Positions 35,323 to 45,050 of a DNA stretch of 64,000 bases are shown here, piece after piece. The position numbers and the translations under genes were made by a program. The notes below the pieces were generated by a model. That model was given only the letters and a program-made list of their open reading frames with translations. It was not told where the DNA came from and did not search any database. Where the stretch lies: the NCBI GenBank assembly GCA_030447245.1, contig JAUJPG010000002.1, positions 13,486-77,485 on the forward strand. The letters run 5' to 3'. Every line of letters begins with the position of its first letter. Positions within the stretch are counted from its first letter, which is position 1. The DNA comes from Chloroflexota bacterium. Its GTDB lineage: Bacteria; Chloroflexota; UBA6077; JACCZL01.

Positions 35323-36333
35323 CTACAGCGTGGGAAGCTCCTGCGTGCCGGCCGGCGCGAGGACCGCGTCATCGCCAACATTCGCGGCAAGTGGGTCGCC
35401 GATGAGACGCGCTCGCTGGCCCATGAGGCTCCGGCTCAACACACGGTTCTCGACCACGCTGTGCTGGTCCATGATGCAGTCGGAAAGTACCGCGCGTTCG
35501 ACGCGGCAGCCCTCCTCGACGGTCACGTATGGGCCAATCACGGATTCCCTGACCTCGGCGCTGTCCGCGATGAACACCGGCGGGACGATCGTGACTCCGC
35601 GGCGAGCAGGAGCTTCTCCGCCAAGACGGTCCAGCAGATAGCGGTGGGCGGATAGTGTGTACTCCGGCGTGCCGGTGTCCACCCACTCCCGTGTGACGTA
35701 GGGCTCCAACTGCGCGCCATCGCGGATCATGAGCTTGACGGCGTCGGCGATGAAATACTCATTGTTCAACGCCGGCGGCGCGGCGAGGACCTGATCGATG
35801 GCGGCGAACAACTTGCCGCTGGTACGGAAGTAGTACATGCCGATGGTCGCCAGGTGGCTTTCCGCGTGCTTCGGCTTCTCGATGATATCCACGATCTTGC
35901 CGCCGCGCACGACCACCACGCCCATGCGTGAGGGGTCCTGGATCTCCTTGACGTAAATCAGACCGTCCGTCGAGACGCTCTCCAGGTGATCGAATGTGAC
36001 GTCAGCCAGCGTGTCCGAGAAGAGAATCAGAACCGGGCCGTCCACGTAGCCACGCACGCGCGCAATCGCGTCTGCCTGGCCGCGCGGCTGCTCCTGAACG
36101 ACGATGCGGACTGGCGTGGTCGTCGCCGAGCGCGCGTACTCCTCGACGTCAGTCTGGTGAGGGCTGATGATCAGAATGATTTCGTTGACGACGTCGCTGA
36201 CCACCCAATCCAGCAGATGTCCCAGGATCGGCTTGCCGGCCAGCCGTACCATTGGCTTGGCTTTGGAGTGGGTGTGCGGCCGCATCCGCGTGCCGAGGCC
36301 AGCTAGAGGGATGACGACCTTCGGCGCGCTCAC
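35323..36333 (-). CDS. Nucleoside-diphosphate-sugar pyrophosphorylase
   Basis: A 336-residue nucleotidyltransferase with a C-terminal left-handed beta-helix. The N-terminal KVVIPLAGLGTRMRPHTHSKAKPMVRLAGKPIL is the nucleotide-binding loop and the activating Lys. Later motifs are GQADAIARV, LILFSDTLAD, IIEKPKHAESHLATIGMYYF and EWVDTGTPEYTL. The hexapeptide-type tail (PPVFIADSAEVRESVIGPYVTVEEGCRVE) fits glucose-1-phosphate thymidylyl- or uridylyltransferase relatives. It makes an activated sugar for glycans; the base and sugar cannot be decided. The GTG start overlaps the upstream gene by four bases, so it is co-transcribed with the unknown gene 36330-36815 and perhaps yebC. Confidence 0.85.
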   Translation of the reverse strand: MSAPKVVIPLAGLGTRMRPHTHSKAKPMVRLAGKPILGHLLDWVVSDVVNEIILIISPHQTDVEEYARSATTTPVRIVVQEQPRGQADAIARVRGYVDGPVLILFSDTLADVTFDHLESVSTDGLIYVKEIQDPSRMGVVVVRGGKIVDIIEKPKHAESHLATIGMYYFRTSGKLFAAIDQVLAAPPALNNEYFIADAVKLMIRDGAQLEPYVTREWVDTGTPEYTLSAHRYLLDRLGGEAPARRGVTIVPPVFIADSAEVRESVIGPYVTVEEGCRVERAVLSDCIMDQHSVVENRVLSRSLMGQRARLIGDPLAANVGDDAVLAPAGTQELPTL

Positions 36334-36815
36334 GCAGCCGTCGCGAGATCGTGTGGCCGGATGCCGTAATAGCGATCATTCTGGATGAGCCGCTCAAGCG
36401 AGTCAATTGGCAGCAGCAACCATTGGCAGCCTCCGCCAGGGCACCACTCCGCTAGCTGCTCGCGCACCTGCGCCATCGACATGGGCGCATTGTCCTTCGC
36501 AAGGTACACCCGAAAGATTGCCTCCAGGGTTGCCATGTCGGGAGTGATGTAGTCCTTCTTCTTGGAGCAGTCGTCGCGGATGACCTTCGCTGGGTCGGCG
36601 CCGTAGGAGGTCTTCCTGAAGTCGAATCTGGTGCGTTTGGTCTTGGGATCCATGACGGTGTGGCGCTCTTCCAAGGATTCGCCGAGCCGGCCGGCGCAGG
36701 ACTCGCACATGCGGGCCCGAAGCACGTCGTCGAACTCGAAGCTGTTCTCGGCGAACCAGCTCTCGTCGATCGAATACGCGGTGACGGTCTCTTGCTCGGC
36801 TGCCTGTTCAATCAT
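36330..36815 (-). CDS. Conserved-looking protein of unknown function with a CxxC motif
   Basis: A 161-residue soluble protein I do not recognise. It has an acidic N-terminus (YSIDESWFAENSFEFDD), a CESCAG pair, a basic middle (DPKTKRTRFDFRKTSYGADPAKVIRDDCSKKKDY), a helix resembling a helix-turn-helix (DMATLEAIFRVYLAKDNAPMSMAQVREQL) and a second Cys pair (CPGGGCQW). The two Cys pairs could bind zinc. The start has a GGGGGATGAAAG site. It lies 53 bp after yebC and overlaps the sugar nucleotidyltransferase by four bases, so it is very likely expressed and may be regulatory. Confidence 0.65.
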   Translation of the reverse strand: MIEQAAEQETVTAYSIDESWFAENSFEFDDVLRARMCESCAGRLGESLEERHTVMDPKTKRTRFDFRKTSYGADPAKVIRDDCSKKKDYITPDMATLEAIFRVYLAKDNAPMSMAQVREQLAEWCPGGGCQWLLLPIDSLERLIQNDRYYGIRPHDLATAA

Positions 36816-36868
36816 CTTTCATCCCCCATCATTCGCATTCGTCGTAGCAGTCCCGTGTGCCGGTGCTA

Positions 36869-37621
36869 CTATCGGGTGACGAACTCTTCGATCGCCTCGT
36901 CGGAAAGCTCGATGTTTGCATACACGCGTTGAACGTCTTCGAGCTCCTCCAGCCGCTCCATCAGCTTGAGAACGGCCGCGGCGTCCCTAGCCTCCAAGCC
37001 GAGCGCGGTCTTCGGGATCATCGCCGCCTCGGCCGAGATCACCTTCATCTTCTGCTCTTCAAGCGACTGACGCACGCGCTCTACCTCGGCCGGATCGGTG
37101 TAGACGTCGATCGAGCCCTCGTCGACGCGCACGTCGTCCGCACCAGCCTCGAGCGCTAGCAGCGCCAGTTCATCTGGATCGCCATCGTTCGGGTCGAGCG
37201 AGATGATGCCCCGATTGTCGAACTGCCAGGCCACTGACCCGCTCTCGCCGAGTGCACCACCAGCACCCTTGAACGCGTTCCGGACCTCCGCGACTGTCCG
37301 ATTGCGATTGTCCGTCATGGCCTGGACCAGAATTGCCGCGCCACCGGGGCCGTAGCCCTCGTAGGTGATCTCCTCCAGAACGCTACCGTCACCCGCCCCG
37401 GCCCCGCGCTTGATCGCGCGCTCGATTGTGTCCATTGGCATGTTCGCTTCGCGTGCGCGAGAGACGGCAAGCCGTAAGCGGGCATTGCCTTCAGGATCGG
37501 GTCCGCCCTCGCGAGCGGCGACGCTGATCTCGCGGCCGAGTTTCGTGAAGAGCGCCCCACGCTTCGAATCCGTGACGCCCTTCTGGCGCTTGATCTGGGA
37601 CCACTTGGAATGGCCGCTCAC
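36869..37621 (-). CDS. yebC: YebC/PmpR family transcription or translation factor
   Basis: A 250-residue protein of normal family length. It opens with the invariant MSGHSKWSQIKRQKGVTD and continues with KRGALFTKLGREI, GPDPEGNARLRLAVSRA, ITYEGYGPGGAAILV, TDNRNRTVAEVRNAFKGAGG and GSVAWQFDNRG. Members were described as regulators and have recently been linked to relief of ribosome stalling. The GTG start at 37621 has a GGGGAGG site. A TAGAAT on the minus strand near 37710 may be its -10. It appears to head the short operon with the unknown gene and the sugar nucleotidyltransferase. Confidence 0.95.
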   Translation of the reverse strand: MSGHSKWSQIKRQKGVTDSKRGALFTKLGREISVAAREGGPDPEGNARLRLAVSRAREANMPMDTIERAIKRGAGAGDGSVLEEITYEGYGPGGAAILVQAMTDNRNRTVAEVRNAFKGAGGALGESGSVAWQFDNRGIISLDPNDGDPDELALLALEAGADDVRVDEGSIDVYTDPAEVERVRQSLEEQKMKVISAEAAMIPKTALGLEARDAAAVLKLMERLEELEDVQRVYANIELSDEAIEEFVTR

Positions 37622-37744
37622 GGCGACGACCTCCCCTACGGGCCGGCAACGCGGGCCGTCGACGTACCCGGCGAACGCCGAGGGTCCAGACCGGACTTGC
37701 CCCGGGATTCTATCACGAGAGTCGAGCCTGGATTCGCTATGGAG

Positions 37745-38452
37745 TCAGTGGCGTAGCGCGGTGCCGAAAGGGGCGCGTCGGGGCTGTCGAAGCAGGAGCA
37801 CGAGCGGGAGACCGGCCACGAACCCGCCGACGTGCGCCCAGAATGCGACACCGGAGGTCTGCTCAGATTCGCCAAGCGCGGCGACGCCGGAAAAGACCTG
37901 CGTTACAAACCAAAAGCCGATCAGGAGCAGAGCGGGTACCCGGGTCATGGTAATGAACGGCCCGAGGAACAGCAGCGTGCGGATAGATGCCCGTGGAAAA
38001 AGCACCAGGTAGCCGGCCAGCAGGCCGGCGATCGCGCCGCTGGCCCCGATGCTCGGGATCGATGACCCTCGGTTGAAGAATATGTGGGTCCCGCTCGCGA
38101 TCAGGCCGCACAGCAAGTAGAACAACAGGAAGCGACCGTGGCCTAGGCTGTCCTCGACGTTGTCACCGTAGACCCACAGAAACAGCATATTGCTGCCGAT
38201 GTGGAGCAGGCCCCCATGCAGGAACATCGAGGTCAGCAGCGTCGTGTAGTAGGTCCCGCCTGGCGCGGCGGGCGGGAGATCCTGGTTACGGGCGAACTCG
38301 AGCGGGACCACGCCGGCTGACCGAAACAGCCCCTCAACGCCGCTTCCCAGCGAGAGCTCATAGACGAACGCCAGGATGTTCAAGGCGATGAGGCTGAAGG
38401 TAACGAGCGGCGTGACGCGGCGCGGGCCCGGGTCGTCGCCGATGGGGATCAC
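37745..38452 (-). CDS. Rhomboid-family intramembrane serine protease
   Basis: About 235 residues with six membrane helices. Diagnostic blocks are LLTSMFLHGGLLHIGSNMLFLWVYG, the catalytic GASGAIAGLLAGY with the nucleophilic Ser, and HVGGFVAGLPLV with the catalytic His. The N-terminal PRRVTPLVTFSLIALNILAF matches the first helix. It cleaves membrane-spanning substrates; none can be named. The GTG at 38452 has a GAGGAG site seven bases upstream, whereas the longer open frame to 38527 lacks one. Confidence 0.93.
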   Translation of the reverse strand: MIPIGDDPGPRRVTPLVTFSLIALNILAFVYELSLGSGVEGLFRSAGVVPLEFARNQDLPPAAPGGTYYTTLLTSMFLHGGLLHIGSNMLFLWVYGDNVEDSLGHGRFLLFYLLCGLIASGTHIFFNRGSSIPSIGASGAIAGLLAGYLVLFPRASIRTLLFLGPFITMTRVPALLLIGFWFVTQVFSGVAALGESEQTSGVAFWAHVGGFVAGLPLVLLLRQPRRAPFGTALRH

Positions 38453-38571
38453 GGTTCGGCTCCTCGCGGCGCCTTCGTCCGGTCTGGGCGGCCGCCGCCG
38501 CTTTTCAGGCAAGTGGTGTGCCAGCATCGAGCGCGCCTGGGCCCGCCGGTTTGGCCTCGGGTACGGTTGTC

Positions 38572-38600
38572 TAGACGACCGTGTGCACCATTGCTATACT
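38572..38600 (+). promoter_or_regulatory. Promoter for the EF-G-like gene
   Basis: TAGACG at 38572-38577 and TATACT at 38595-38600 with a 17-bp spacer. The coding start is at 38719, leaving a leader of about 110 bases in which I see no clear structure. Confidence 0.5.
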
Positions 38601-38718
38601 GGCGCAACCTCCGACGCGGGCTCACCGTCCGCCTCCTTGGTTCAAACAGCATACGCACCCGTGTAGCTCGGCCTGCAGATCGCCCGACGGTCTGGATCAT
38701 CTGACAAAGGAGTCACGG

Positions 38719-40776
38719 ATGAAGGCTTACGATGCCGATCACGTGTTCAACGTGTCGCTCGTCTCGCACGGCGGAGCCGGCAAGACGTCGCTCGTCGAGG
38801 CGATGCTCCACGCTGCCCGGGCAATCGCGCGGGTCGGGAGTGTTGCCGACGGCAACGCCACGACCGACTTCGACCCCGACGAGGTCAAGCGTGGGATGTC
38901 GGTCAGTCTGGCGCTCGCTCCGCTCGAATGGCGCGAGAACAAGGTCAACCTCCTCGACACACCCGGATACGCCGATTTTTTTGGCGAAGTGGTCGAGGGG
39001 CTCCACGTTGCCGACGGCACGATCGTCGTTCTGGACGCCGTAGCTGGCGTTCAGGTCGGCACCGAGCAAGTCTGGCGGGCCGCTGACGAGCGCCAGCTGC
39101 CGCGGATCGTCTGGCTCAATAAGATGGACCGCGAGAACGCTGACTACGACCGCGTCGTCGACCAGCTTCGGGAGCGGTACGGCAAGCGGGTAGTACCGGT
39201 CACAGTACCGATCGGCCGCGAGCACGGATTCCGCGGGGTGGTCGAGCTGATTGGACGCCGCGCATGTATCGACGGTGCCGAAGGACCGTCAGGCGAGTTC
39301 CCAACGGAGATCGGCGAGGTCGTCGAGCGGCAGCGGGAGATGCTCGTCGAGGCCGTGTGTGAGCTGGACGACGACTTGCTCGGCCAGTATCTCGAAGGCG
39401 AGGAGATTGGCGAGGAGGCGCTGCGTGTCGCGCTTGGGGCAGGCGTCTGCGGCGGCGCCCTGGTCCCCGTGCTCTGTGGCTCGGCGACTCGCGAGATTGG
39501 CATCCCATGTCTGTTGGATGGAGTCGTTAACCTGCTTCCACCCGCCGCGCGCGCCGTGCCGCGCCTAGCCGACGGTGGGACCGGAATCACCAACGGCAAA
39601 CTCGCGGCGCTGGCGTTCAAGACCATCTCCGACCCGTACATCGGCCGGCTCACCTATGTGCGAGTCTACTCAGGCGTACTTCAGTCAGACAGCCACGCCT
39701 GGAACGCGGCTAAGGCGCGCGATGAGCGGATTGGCCAGCTGTTCGTCATGCGGGGCAAAGCGCAGGACGCGGTGCAGAAGATCGGCACGGGCGATATCGG
39801 AGCCGTCCCGAAGCTCGCCGAGACTTCGACGGGGGACACGCTGACCGAGAAGGACGAGCCAGTCGTACTTACCCGGCCGGTCTTCCCTGACACGTCCTAC
39901 TCCGCGTCGATCCACCCGAAAACGCGGGCCGATGTCGACAAACTCAGCCTGGCACTCGGCCGGATTATGGAAGAGGACCCTACGCTCAAGATCTGCCGCG
40001 AGAGCTCGACCGGCGAGATGATCATGTCTGGACTCGGCGAGTCACACGTCCAGATCGCCGCCGAGCGGCTTCAGCGCAAGTACGGTGTCAGCGTTGAGGT
40101 CGGTCTGCCCAAGGTTGCGTACCGCGAGACGATCTCCACGTCGGCAAAGGCACAGGGGCGCCACGTTCGCCAGAGCGGCGGGCACGGCCAGTACGGTGTT
40201 TGTTCGTTGGAGCTGGAGCCGATGGATCGCGGCGGGGAGTTCGAATTCGTCGACAAAGTCGTCGGGGGCGTTGTCCCGAGACAATTCATCCCAGCCGTCG
40301 AGAAGGGCGTCCGCGAGGCGATGGAGACAGGCATCCTGGGCGGGTTTCCGGTGGTGGACGTCCGCGTGTCGCTCTTCGACGGCAAGTACCACCCGGTCGA
40401 CTCGTCCGAGGCGGCGTTCAAGATGGCCGGCTCGCTCGGGTTCAAGCAGGCGATGGCGGAGGCACGTCCCACGCTGCTCGAGCCGGTGATGCACGTCGAG
40501 ATCACAGTGCCGGATGAGTTCACTGGCGACGTGATGGGTGACCTGAACGGACGGCGAGCGCGAGTCCAGGGCATGAACCCGGCCGGTGGATACACGACGA
40601 TCGAAGCCCAGGCCCCGCAGGCCGAGTTGCTTCGATACGCGACCGAGCTGCGTTCGATGACCCAAGGCCGCGGCATTTACTCGATGAGCTTTTCGCATTA
40701 TGAGGAGGTTCCGGCGCACGTGGCCCAGAAGGTGATTGAGGAGCGCAAGAAGGCACTGGCGGAAGCAAAGGCCTAG
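38719..40776 (+). CDS. EF-G-like translational GTPase (EF-G2 type)
   Basis: A 685-residue GTPase with G1 SHGGAGKTSLVEAML, G3 LLDTPGYADF and G4 LNKMD, then domain II, and the C-terminal EF-G domains (ETISTSAKAQGRHVRQSGGHGQYG, VEKGVREAMETGIL, DGKYHPVDSSEAAFKMAG, GDLNGRRARVQGM). The G1 loop with Gly-Gly-Ala-Gly differs from canonical EF-G (AHIDAGKTT), so this is the second EF-G-like protein found in Chloroflexota and Actinobacteria rather than the main fusA of the str operon. Its role in vivo is unclear. The ATG at 38719 has an AAAGGAG site. Confidence 0.9.
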   Translation: MKAYDADHVFNVSLVSHGGAGKTSLVEAMLHAARAIARVGSVADGNATTDFDPDEVKRGMSVSLALAPLEWRENKVNLLDTPGYADFFGEVVEGLHVADGTIVVLDAVAGVQVGTEQVWRAADERQLPRIVWLNKMDRENADYDRVVDQLRERYGKRVVPVTVPIGREHGFRGVVELIGRRACIDGAEGPSGEFPTEIGEVVERQREMLVEAVCELDDDLLGQYLEGEEIGEEALRVALGAGVCGGALVPVLCGSATREIGIPCLLDGVVNLLPPAARAVPRLADGGTGITNGKLAALAFKTISDPYIGRLTYVRVYSGVLQSDSHAWNAAKARDERIGQLFVMRGKAQDAVQKIGTGDIGAVPKLAETSTGDTLTEKDEPVVLTRPVFPDTSYSASIHPKTRADVDKLSLALGRIMEEDPTLKICRESSTGEMIMSGLGESHVQIAAERLQRKYGVSVEVGLPKVAYRETISTSAKAQGRHVRQSGGHGQYGVCSLELEPMDRGGEFEFVDKVVGGVVPRQFIPAVEKGVREAMETGILGGFPVVDVRVSLFDGKYHPVDSSEAAFKMAGSLGFKQAMAEARPTLLEPVMHVEITVPDEFTGDVMGDLNGRRARVQGMNPAGGYTTIEAQAPQAELLRYATELRSMTQGRGIYSMSFSHYEEVPAHVAQKVIEERKKALAEAKA

Positions 40777-40838
40777 CGGCTGACTGAGGGGCGGCTGGCG
40801 ACTGCTGCCTAGCGAGGCCGAACGCCCGACGCCCGCCT

Positions 40839-41726
40839 CTACAACTCGGCCCTTCGGGCTACCTCGGCGTCGCGGGCGATTTGGGCACGCAGTTCGTCAA
40901 CTGAGTCGAACCTTCGCACGTCCCGGATGCGGTCCAGGAATTCCACCGCTAATGCGTGTCCGTATAGCTCACCCGCAAAGTCGAGGATGTGGACCTCGAG
41001 CAACCGCTCGCTTTCCTGGAACGTTGGACGTGCGCCCAGGTTGACGACCGCCCGACGCTCGACCGATTCGAGCGCGCAGGAGGCCAGGTAGACGCCATCG
41101 CCGGGCAGCGCGCGGCGGGGGTCCGGCCGGATGTTGGCCGTCGGCCAACCGAGCTGCCGCCCGCGCGCGTCGCCGTGCTCCACGGTGCCTCGAATGCAAT
41201 AGCGGCGACCGAGCAGGCGATTGGCATGACGAACGTTCCCGTCCGCGAGCAGCTTTCGGATGGTGGTGCTGGAGACGATCTCCCGCTCGACCTTCTGGGG
41301 CGGCACGACGTGGAGCGCGAAGTCTTGAATTCGTCCAATGTCGACGAGCGCGGCGATCGTCCCCGCACGGTCGCGGCCGAGCGCGAAGTCGGAACCCACC
41401 CACAGCTCGGCGAGCCGGTGCTGTTCGCGAATCAAGCCGAGGAATTCGTCTGGTCGGAGCATCGACAGCTCGTGAGTGAACTCGAAAACACGGACGTGGT
41501 CAAGCCCGAGCTGGTCGAGGATGCGCTCCTTCTCGGTGCGATCGGAGAGATAGGTCAGCTTGCGATGGGGGTAGAGAACGATGTCCGGATGGGGATCGAA
41601 GGTGACACACAGACTGCCTAGCCCGAGGTAGCGAGCACGCTCGACCACCTGGCCGAGCAAGAGCTGGTGCCCACGATGGATGCCATCGAACGCGCCGATT
41701 GTGGCCACCACGTCCGGAATCGTCAC
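40839..41726 (-). CDS. ribF: Bifunctional riboflavin kinase/FAD synthetase
   Basis: A 295-residue enzyme that converts riboflavin to FMN and FAD. The N-terminal FAD synthetase nucleotidyl-transfer motif is IGAFDGIHRGHQLLL with FDPHPD; SSTTIRKLL is the second conserved site. The C-terminal kinase domain begins RGTVEHGDARGRQLGWPTANI, whose PTAN binds metal and ATP. It starts three bases after truB and ends the nusA operon, a common arrangement. Confidence 0.95.
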   Translation of the reverse strand: MTIPDVVATIGAFDGIHRGHQLLLGQVVERARYLGLGSLCVTFDPHPDIVLYPHRKLTYLSDRTEKERILDQLGLDHVRVFEFTHELSMLRPDEFLGLIREQHRLAELWVGSDFALGRDRAGTIAALVDIGRIQDFALHVVPPQKVEREIVSSTTIRKLLADGNVRHANRLLGRRYCIRGTVEHGDARGRQLGWPTANIRPDPRRALPGDGVYLASCALESVERRAVVNLGARPTFQESERLLEVHILDFAGELYGHALAVEFLDRIRDVRRFDSVDELRAQIARDAEVARRAEL

Positions 41727-41729
41727 CAG

Positions 41730-42677
41730 CTACGCATCCTCAGGCACCAGACTGGAGAACGCCAGCTTCGGCTGCCAGGCGCTGCGTTGGTGATCCGCGG
41801 CCGCCAAGCCGAGTAACGTACCGCCTGGATTGTAGACACGCGTGAGCACGTCTTCGTCTCGCGTCGGATCGCGCTCACGCTCGCGGATCTGAGGCCAGCC
41901 GCGACCGTGGTGGAGGTCGATAGCGCGCGCGGGATCGACGATTGCAGCCGCCAGGTCGCTAACTGCGACGTCGACGGATGTGAGTACACCGGCGAGCCGT
42001 CCCTCTCGCGCCGCCTGGGCGACCTCGTCGAGCGACACGGCATCGGCCAGCGAAAAGCCGCTCACCCACGTGCGGACCAGCCGCGCAAGATGGGCGCCGC
42101 AGCCGAGCGCCGCCCCGAGGTCGCGCGCGATGGAACGGATGTAGGTGCCCTTGGAGCAGGCAATCGTCACGGCAAGCCTGGGCGATTCCCAACGGTGGAG
42201 GGTGATTCGGTCGATCGTGACAGAGCGTTCCCGAAGCTGGACGACTTCGCCGCGGCGGGCAAGCTGGTACGCGCGGCGCCCAGCCACCTTGACCGCGGAG
42301 AACGCAGGCGGCCGCTGCAAGACCTCGCCCTGGAACTGGCCCAGAGCAGCCTCGAGCGCGGTCCAATCCAGTGGCGGCACCGGGACGGTGTCTATGACGT
42401 CGCCTTCGGCGTCGTCGGTCTCAGTCCGAACGCCGAGGACGATCTCGGCGTAGTAGCCCTTACTGGCGGCCGCTACGCGCTCGACGAGGTGCGTCGCCCG
42501 CCCGATGCAAAGGGGGAGCACGCCCTCCGCGAGGGGGTCGAGCGTGCCCGCATGACCAATCCGCCGCGTATCTAGCAGCCGACGGGTCACGGCAACGACA
42601 TCGTGCGACGTGAAGCCCGGGGCCTTGCACACGTTGAGGAAACCGTGGAGCGTAGTCGCTTCCGCGGCGTGGCTCAT
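41730..42677 (-). CDS. truB: tRNA pseudouridine-55 synthase
   Basis: About 315 residues. It makes pseudouridine 55 in the T loop of tRNAs. Motifs are GFLNVCKAPGFTSHDVV, RIGHAGTLDPLAEGVLPL with the catalytic Asp, KGYYAEIVLGVRTETDDAEG, PPAFSAVKVAGRRAY and SKGTYIRSIARDLG. The ATG at 42677 overlaps the rbfA stop as ATGA, which indicates translational coupling. Confidence 0.95.
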   Translation of the reverse strand: MSHAAEATTLHGFLNVCKAPGFTSHDVVAVTRRLLDTRRIGHAGTLDPLAEGVLPLCIGRATHLVERVAAASKGYYAEIVLGVRTETDDAEGDVIDTVPVPPLDWTALEAALGQFQGEVLQRPPAFSAVKVAGRRAYQLARRGEVVQLRERSVTIDRITLHRWESPRLAVTIACSKGTYIRSIARDLGAALGCGAHLARLVRTWVSGFSLADAVSLDEVAQAAREGRLAGVLTSVDVAVSDLAAAIVDPARAIDLHHGRGWPQIRERERDPTRDEDVLTRVYNPGGTLLGLAAADHQRSAWQPKLAFSSLVPEDA

Positions 42678-43033
42678 CGGTTCGCCCGATCTTCCTCGAT
42701 CTGTCGAATCAATCCGAGAACCCTGGCTCCACGCGCAATCGACGGATCGAGCAAGAAGTCGAGTTGCGGGGTGTGGCGCAGGTTCAGCCGCTCGGCGAGT
42801 GCGCGACGGAAGAAGCCGGCGGCATGTTGGAGTCGCTTTAGCGTCGCTTGCGCCTCGTCGTCGTCTCCGAGGACGCTGAAAAACACCCTGGCCCGCTCGA
42901 GCCCCGGGGCGACCTCCACCTCGGTGATGCTGATCAGCGTTGCCAGCCGCGGGTCCTCGACCTCGTAGCGTAGGAGCTTCGCGATCTCGTCGCGAAGCTG
43001 CTGATTGAGCCGCTGCTGTCTTCGACTGGCCAT
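42674..43033 (-). CDS. rbfA: 30S ribosome-binding factor A
   Basis: A 119-residue KH-fold protein required for late 16S rRNA/30S maturation. The N-terminus (LNQQLRDEIAKLLRYEVEDPRLATLISITEVEVAPGLERARVFFSV) and the later RLNLRHTPQLDFLLDPSI are family signatures. It lies between infB and truB and overlaps truB by four bases. Confidence 0.95.
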   Translation of the reverse strand: MASRRQQRLNQQLRDEIAKLLRYEVEDPRLATLISITEVEVAPGLERARVFFSVLGDDDEAQATLKRLQHAAGFFRRALAERLNLRHTPQLDFLLDPSIARGARVLGLIRQIEEDRANR

Positions 43034-43115
43034 AGGAGTGCACTCGAGCCACGGGGCCAGCCGTCAGCGCAGGGGTGCGGGACCTACATCGCCGCTCACG
43101 GCTGACGGGCGGCGG

Positions 43116-45050
43116 CTAGGAGACTTGCTCCCTACCGAATGCCTCGATGACGTCGCCCTCACGGAAGTCGCTGAAGCCGTCAAGGAGGATGCCGCACTCG
43201 TAGCCGGCGGCGACTTCGCGAACGTCGTCCTTGACGCGCCGTAGCATGGCGATACCGCCCTCCCAGACGAGCTGCTCGTCTCGCGTGACTCGGGCTCGGC
43301 TGTTGCGGGTGATCTGCCCGTCGGTGACGTAACACCCCGCGGCCGCACCGCCCTTACGAACCGGGAAGATCTGGCGGACCTCGGCGTGGCCGTAAACCAC
43401 CTCGCGGAACCGCGGCCCGAGCATGCCGACCAGGGCGCGCCGAACGTCGTCGATCACGTTGTAAATCACATCATAGTGACGGACGTCAACCTTCTGCGCC
43501 TCGGCCGCGCCGCTCGCGCCCGGCTCCAGGCGAACGTTGAAGGCGATAATGATCGCTTTGGAGGCAGCCGCCAGCATCACGTCGGATTCGGTCACGTTTC
43601 CCGTGCCGCGATGAAGCACCCGCACGCGCAGCCCTTCCTCTTCGAGCCGCTCGAGCGACGTGACCAGGGGCTCGATCGAACCCTGGACGTCCGCCTTGAC
43701 GACCAGATTGAGCTCGCGAATCTCGCCTGCCTGCATGCGTGTGAAGATGTCTTCAAGGGATACGTCACCGCTGGTGCGTCCACTCTCGCGCTCAGCCGCC
43801 CGCTCGATGAGCGCGACCTGCTGTCGGGCCGCTTTCTCTCCGTCCACGACGGCCAGACGATCGCCGGCCCGCGGGACAGCCGAGAGACCAAGGACCTCAA
43901 CTGGCGTCGCCGGACCCGCCGAGGTAATCCTCTTGCCCTGATCGTCAAGCAGTGCCCGCAACTTGCCCGTGACCGTGCCAATCACCACGGCATCAGCCGC
44001 GTGAAGCGTGCCCTGCTGCACCAGGACCGTCGCGACCGGTCCTCGCGCTTTATCCAGGCGCGCCTCGACGACGAAGCCGGCGGCTTGCCGGTTCGGATTC
44101 GCCTTCAAGTCCGCAACGTCGGCCACGAGCGCGATTGTCGTCAGAAGGTCGTCGATGCCGTCGCCGGTGCGCGCCGACACCGGGACCAGGGGCACCTCGC
44201 CCCCATACTCCTCGACGAGGACGCCGCTGTCGGCAAGCTGCTGCTTGACGCGGTCGGGGTTGATGTCCGGCCGGTCCATCTTGTTCAGTGCGACCACGAT
44301 CGGCACTTTAGCCGCGTGGGCATGGTCGATCGCCTCGCGGGTCTGGGGCATCACCCCGTCGTCGGCAGCGACGACCAGAACCGCGATGTCCGTGGCCTGC
44401 GCCCCGCGTGCGCGCATGGCCGTGAAGGCCTCGTGGCCGGGCGTGTCGAGGAAGGTGATCTTGCGCGGCTGGTCGTCGACAAGCACGTCAACCTGGTAGG
44501 CGCCGATGTGCTGCGTGATGCCGCCGGCCTCTCCAACGGCTACCTTGGCCTGACGGACGCGATCGAGCAGACTGGTCTTGCCATGGTCGACATGCCCCAT
44601 GACCGTCACGACTGGCGGACGCGGCACCAGCAGCGCCAACTCCTCCGCGGAGAGCTCTTCGAGGGGCGCCTCCTCCTCGTCGGTGGTCTGGCCGATGCTC
44701 TGCACCCCGGGTGCTGCCTCGCTGACTTCAAAGCCCAGGTCTGCCGCGACAATCGCAGCCGTGTCGTAATCGATGATCTGGTTCATCGTGGCGAAGATGC
44801 CGCTCTTGATCAAACCCTGGATGACGGCAGCGGGGCGTAGCTCGAGGAGCTTTGCCAGATCCTCGACGGTCATCATCGGCGGCAGTTCGAGCTCTCGGGG
44901 GGCGAGTGCGACTCCGTTGGCGCCCTGGTCATCGACCGCCGGTGTCAATGGCCCGCGCCTGTCGGCGGCGCGGCCTCGCCCGCCGGGCCGACCGCCGGGT
45001 CGGGGCCGTCCTCTGCCCCCGCCCCCGCGACGAAATTGTCTTGGACTCAT
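43116..45050 (-). CDS. infB: Translation initiation factor IF-2
   Basis: A 644-residue protein, short for IF-2 because the N-terminal region is reduced to an Arg/Gly-rich tail ([20 protein letters not shown]) and one IF2-N domain ([26 protein letters not shown]). The GTPase domain has [32 protein letters not shown] and ALNKMDRPD. The C-terminal domains ([39 protein letters not shown]) are complete. The ATG overlaps the YlxR gene stop by four bases. Confidence 0.97.
   Translation of the reverse strand: MSPRQFRRGGGGRGRPRPGGRPGGRGRAADRRGPLTPAVDDQGANGVALAPRELELPPMMTVEDLAKLLELRPAAVIQGLIKSGIFATMNQIIDYDTAAIVAADLGFEVSEAAPGVQSIGQTTDEEEAPLEELSAEELALLVPRPPVVTVMGHVDHGKTSLLDRVRQAKVAVGEAGGITQHIGAYQVDVLVDDQPRKITFLDTPGHEAFTAMRARGAQATDIAVLVVAADDGVMPQTREAIDHAHAAKVPIVVALNKMDRPDINPDRVKQQLADSGVLVEEYGGEVPLVPVSARTGDGIDDLLTTIALVADVADLKANPNRQAAGFVVEARLDKARGPVATVLVQQGTLHAADAVVIGTVTGKLRALLDDQGKRITSAGPATPVEVLGLSAVPRAGDRLAVVDGEKAARQQVALIERAAERESGRTSGDVSLEDIFTRMQAGEIRELNLVVKADVQGSIEPLVTSLERLEEEGLRVRVLHRGTGNVTESDVMLAAASKAIIIAFNVRLEPGASGAAEAQKVDVRHYDVIYNVIDDVRRALVGMLGPRFREVVYGHAEVRQIFPVRKGGAAAGCYVTDGQITRNSRARVTRDEQLVWEGGIAMLRRVKDDVREVAAGYECGILLDGFSDFREGDVIEAFGREQVS

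Noticed and set aside
38719-40776. Calling this gene the main elongation factor G
   Set aside because: Its G1 loop is SHGGAGKTS instead of the canonical AHIDAGKTT and it is not next to rpsL/rpsG/tuf.
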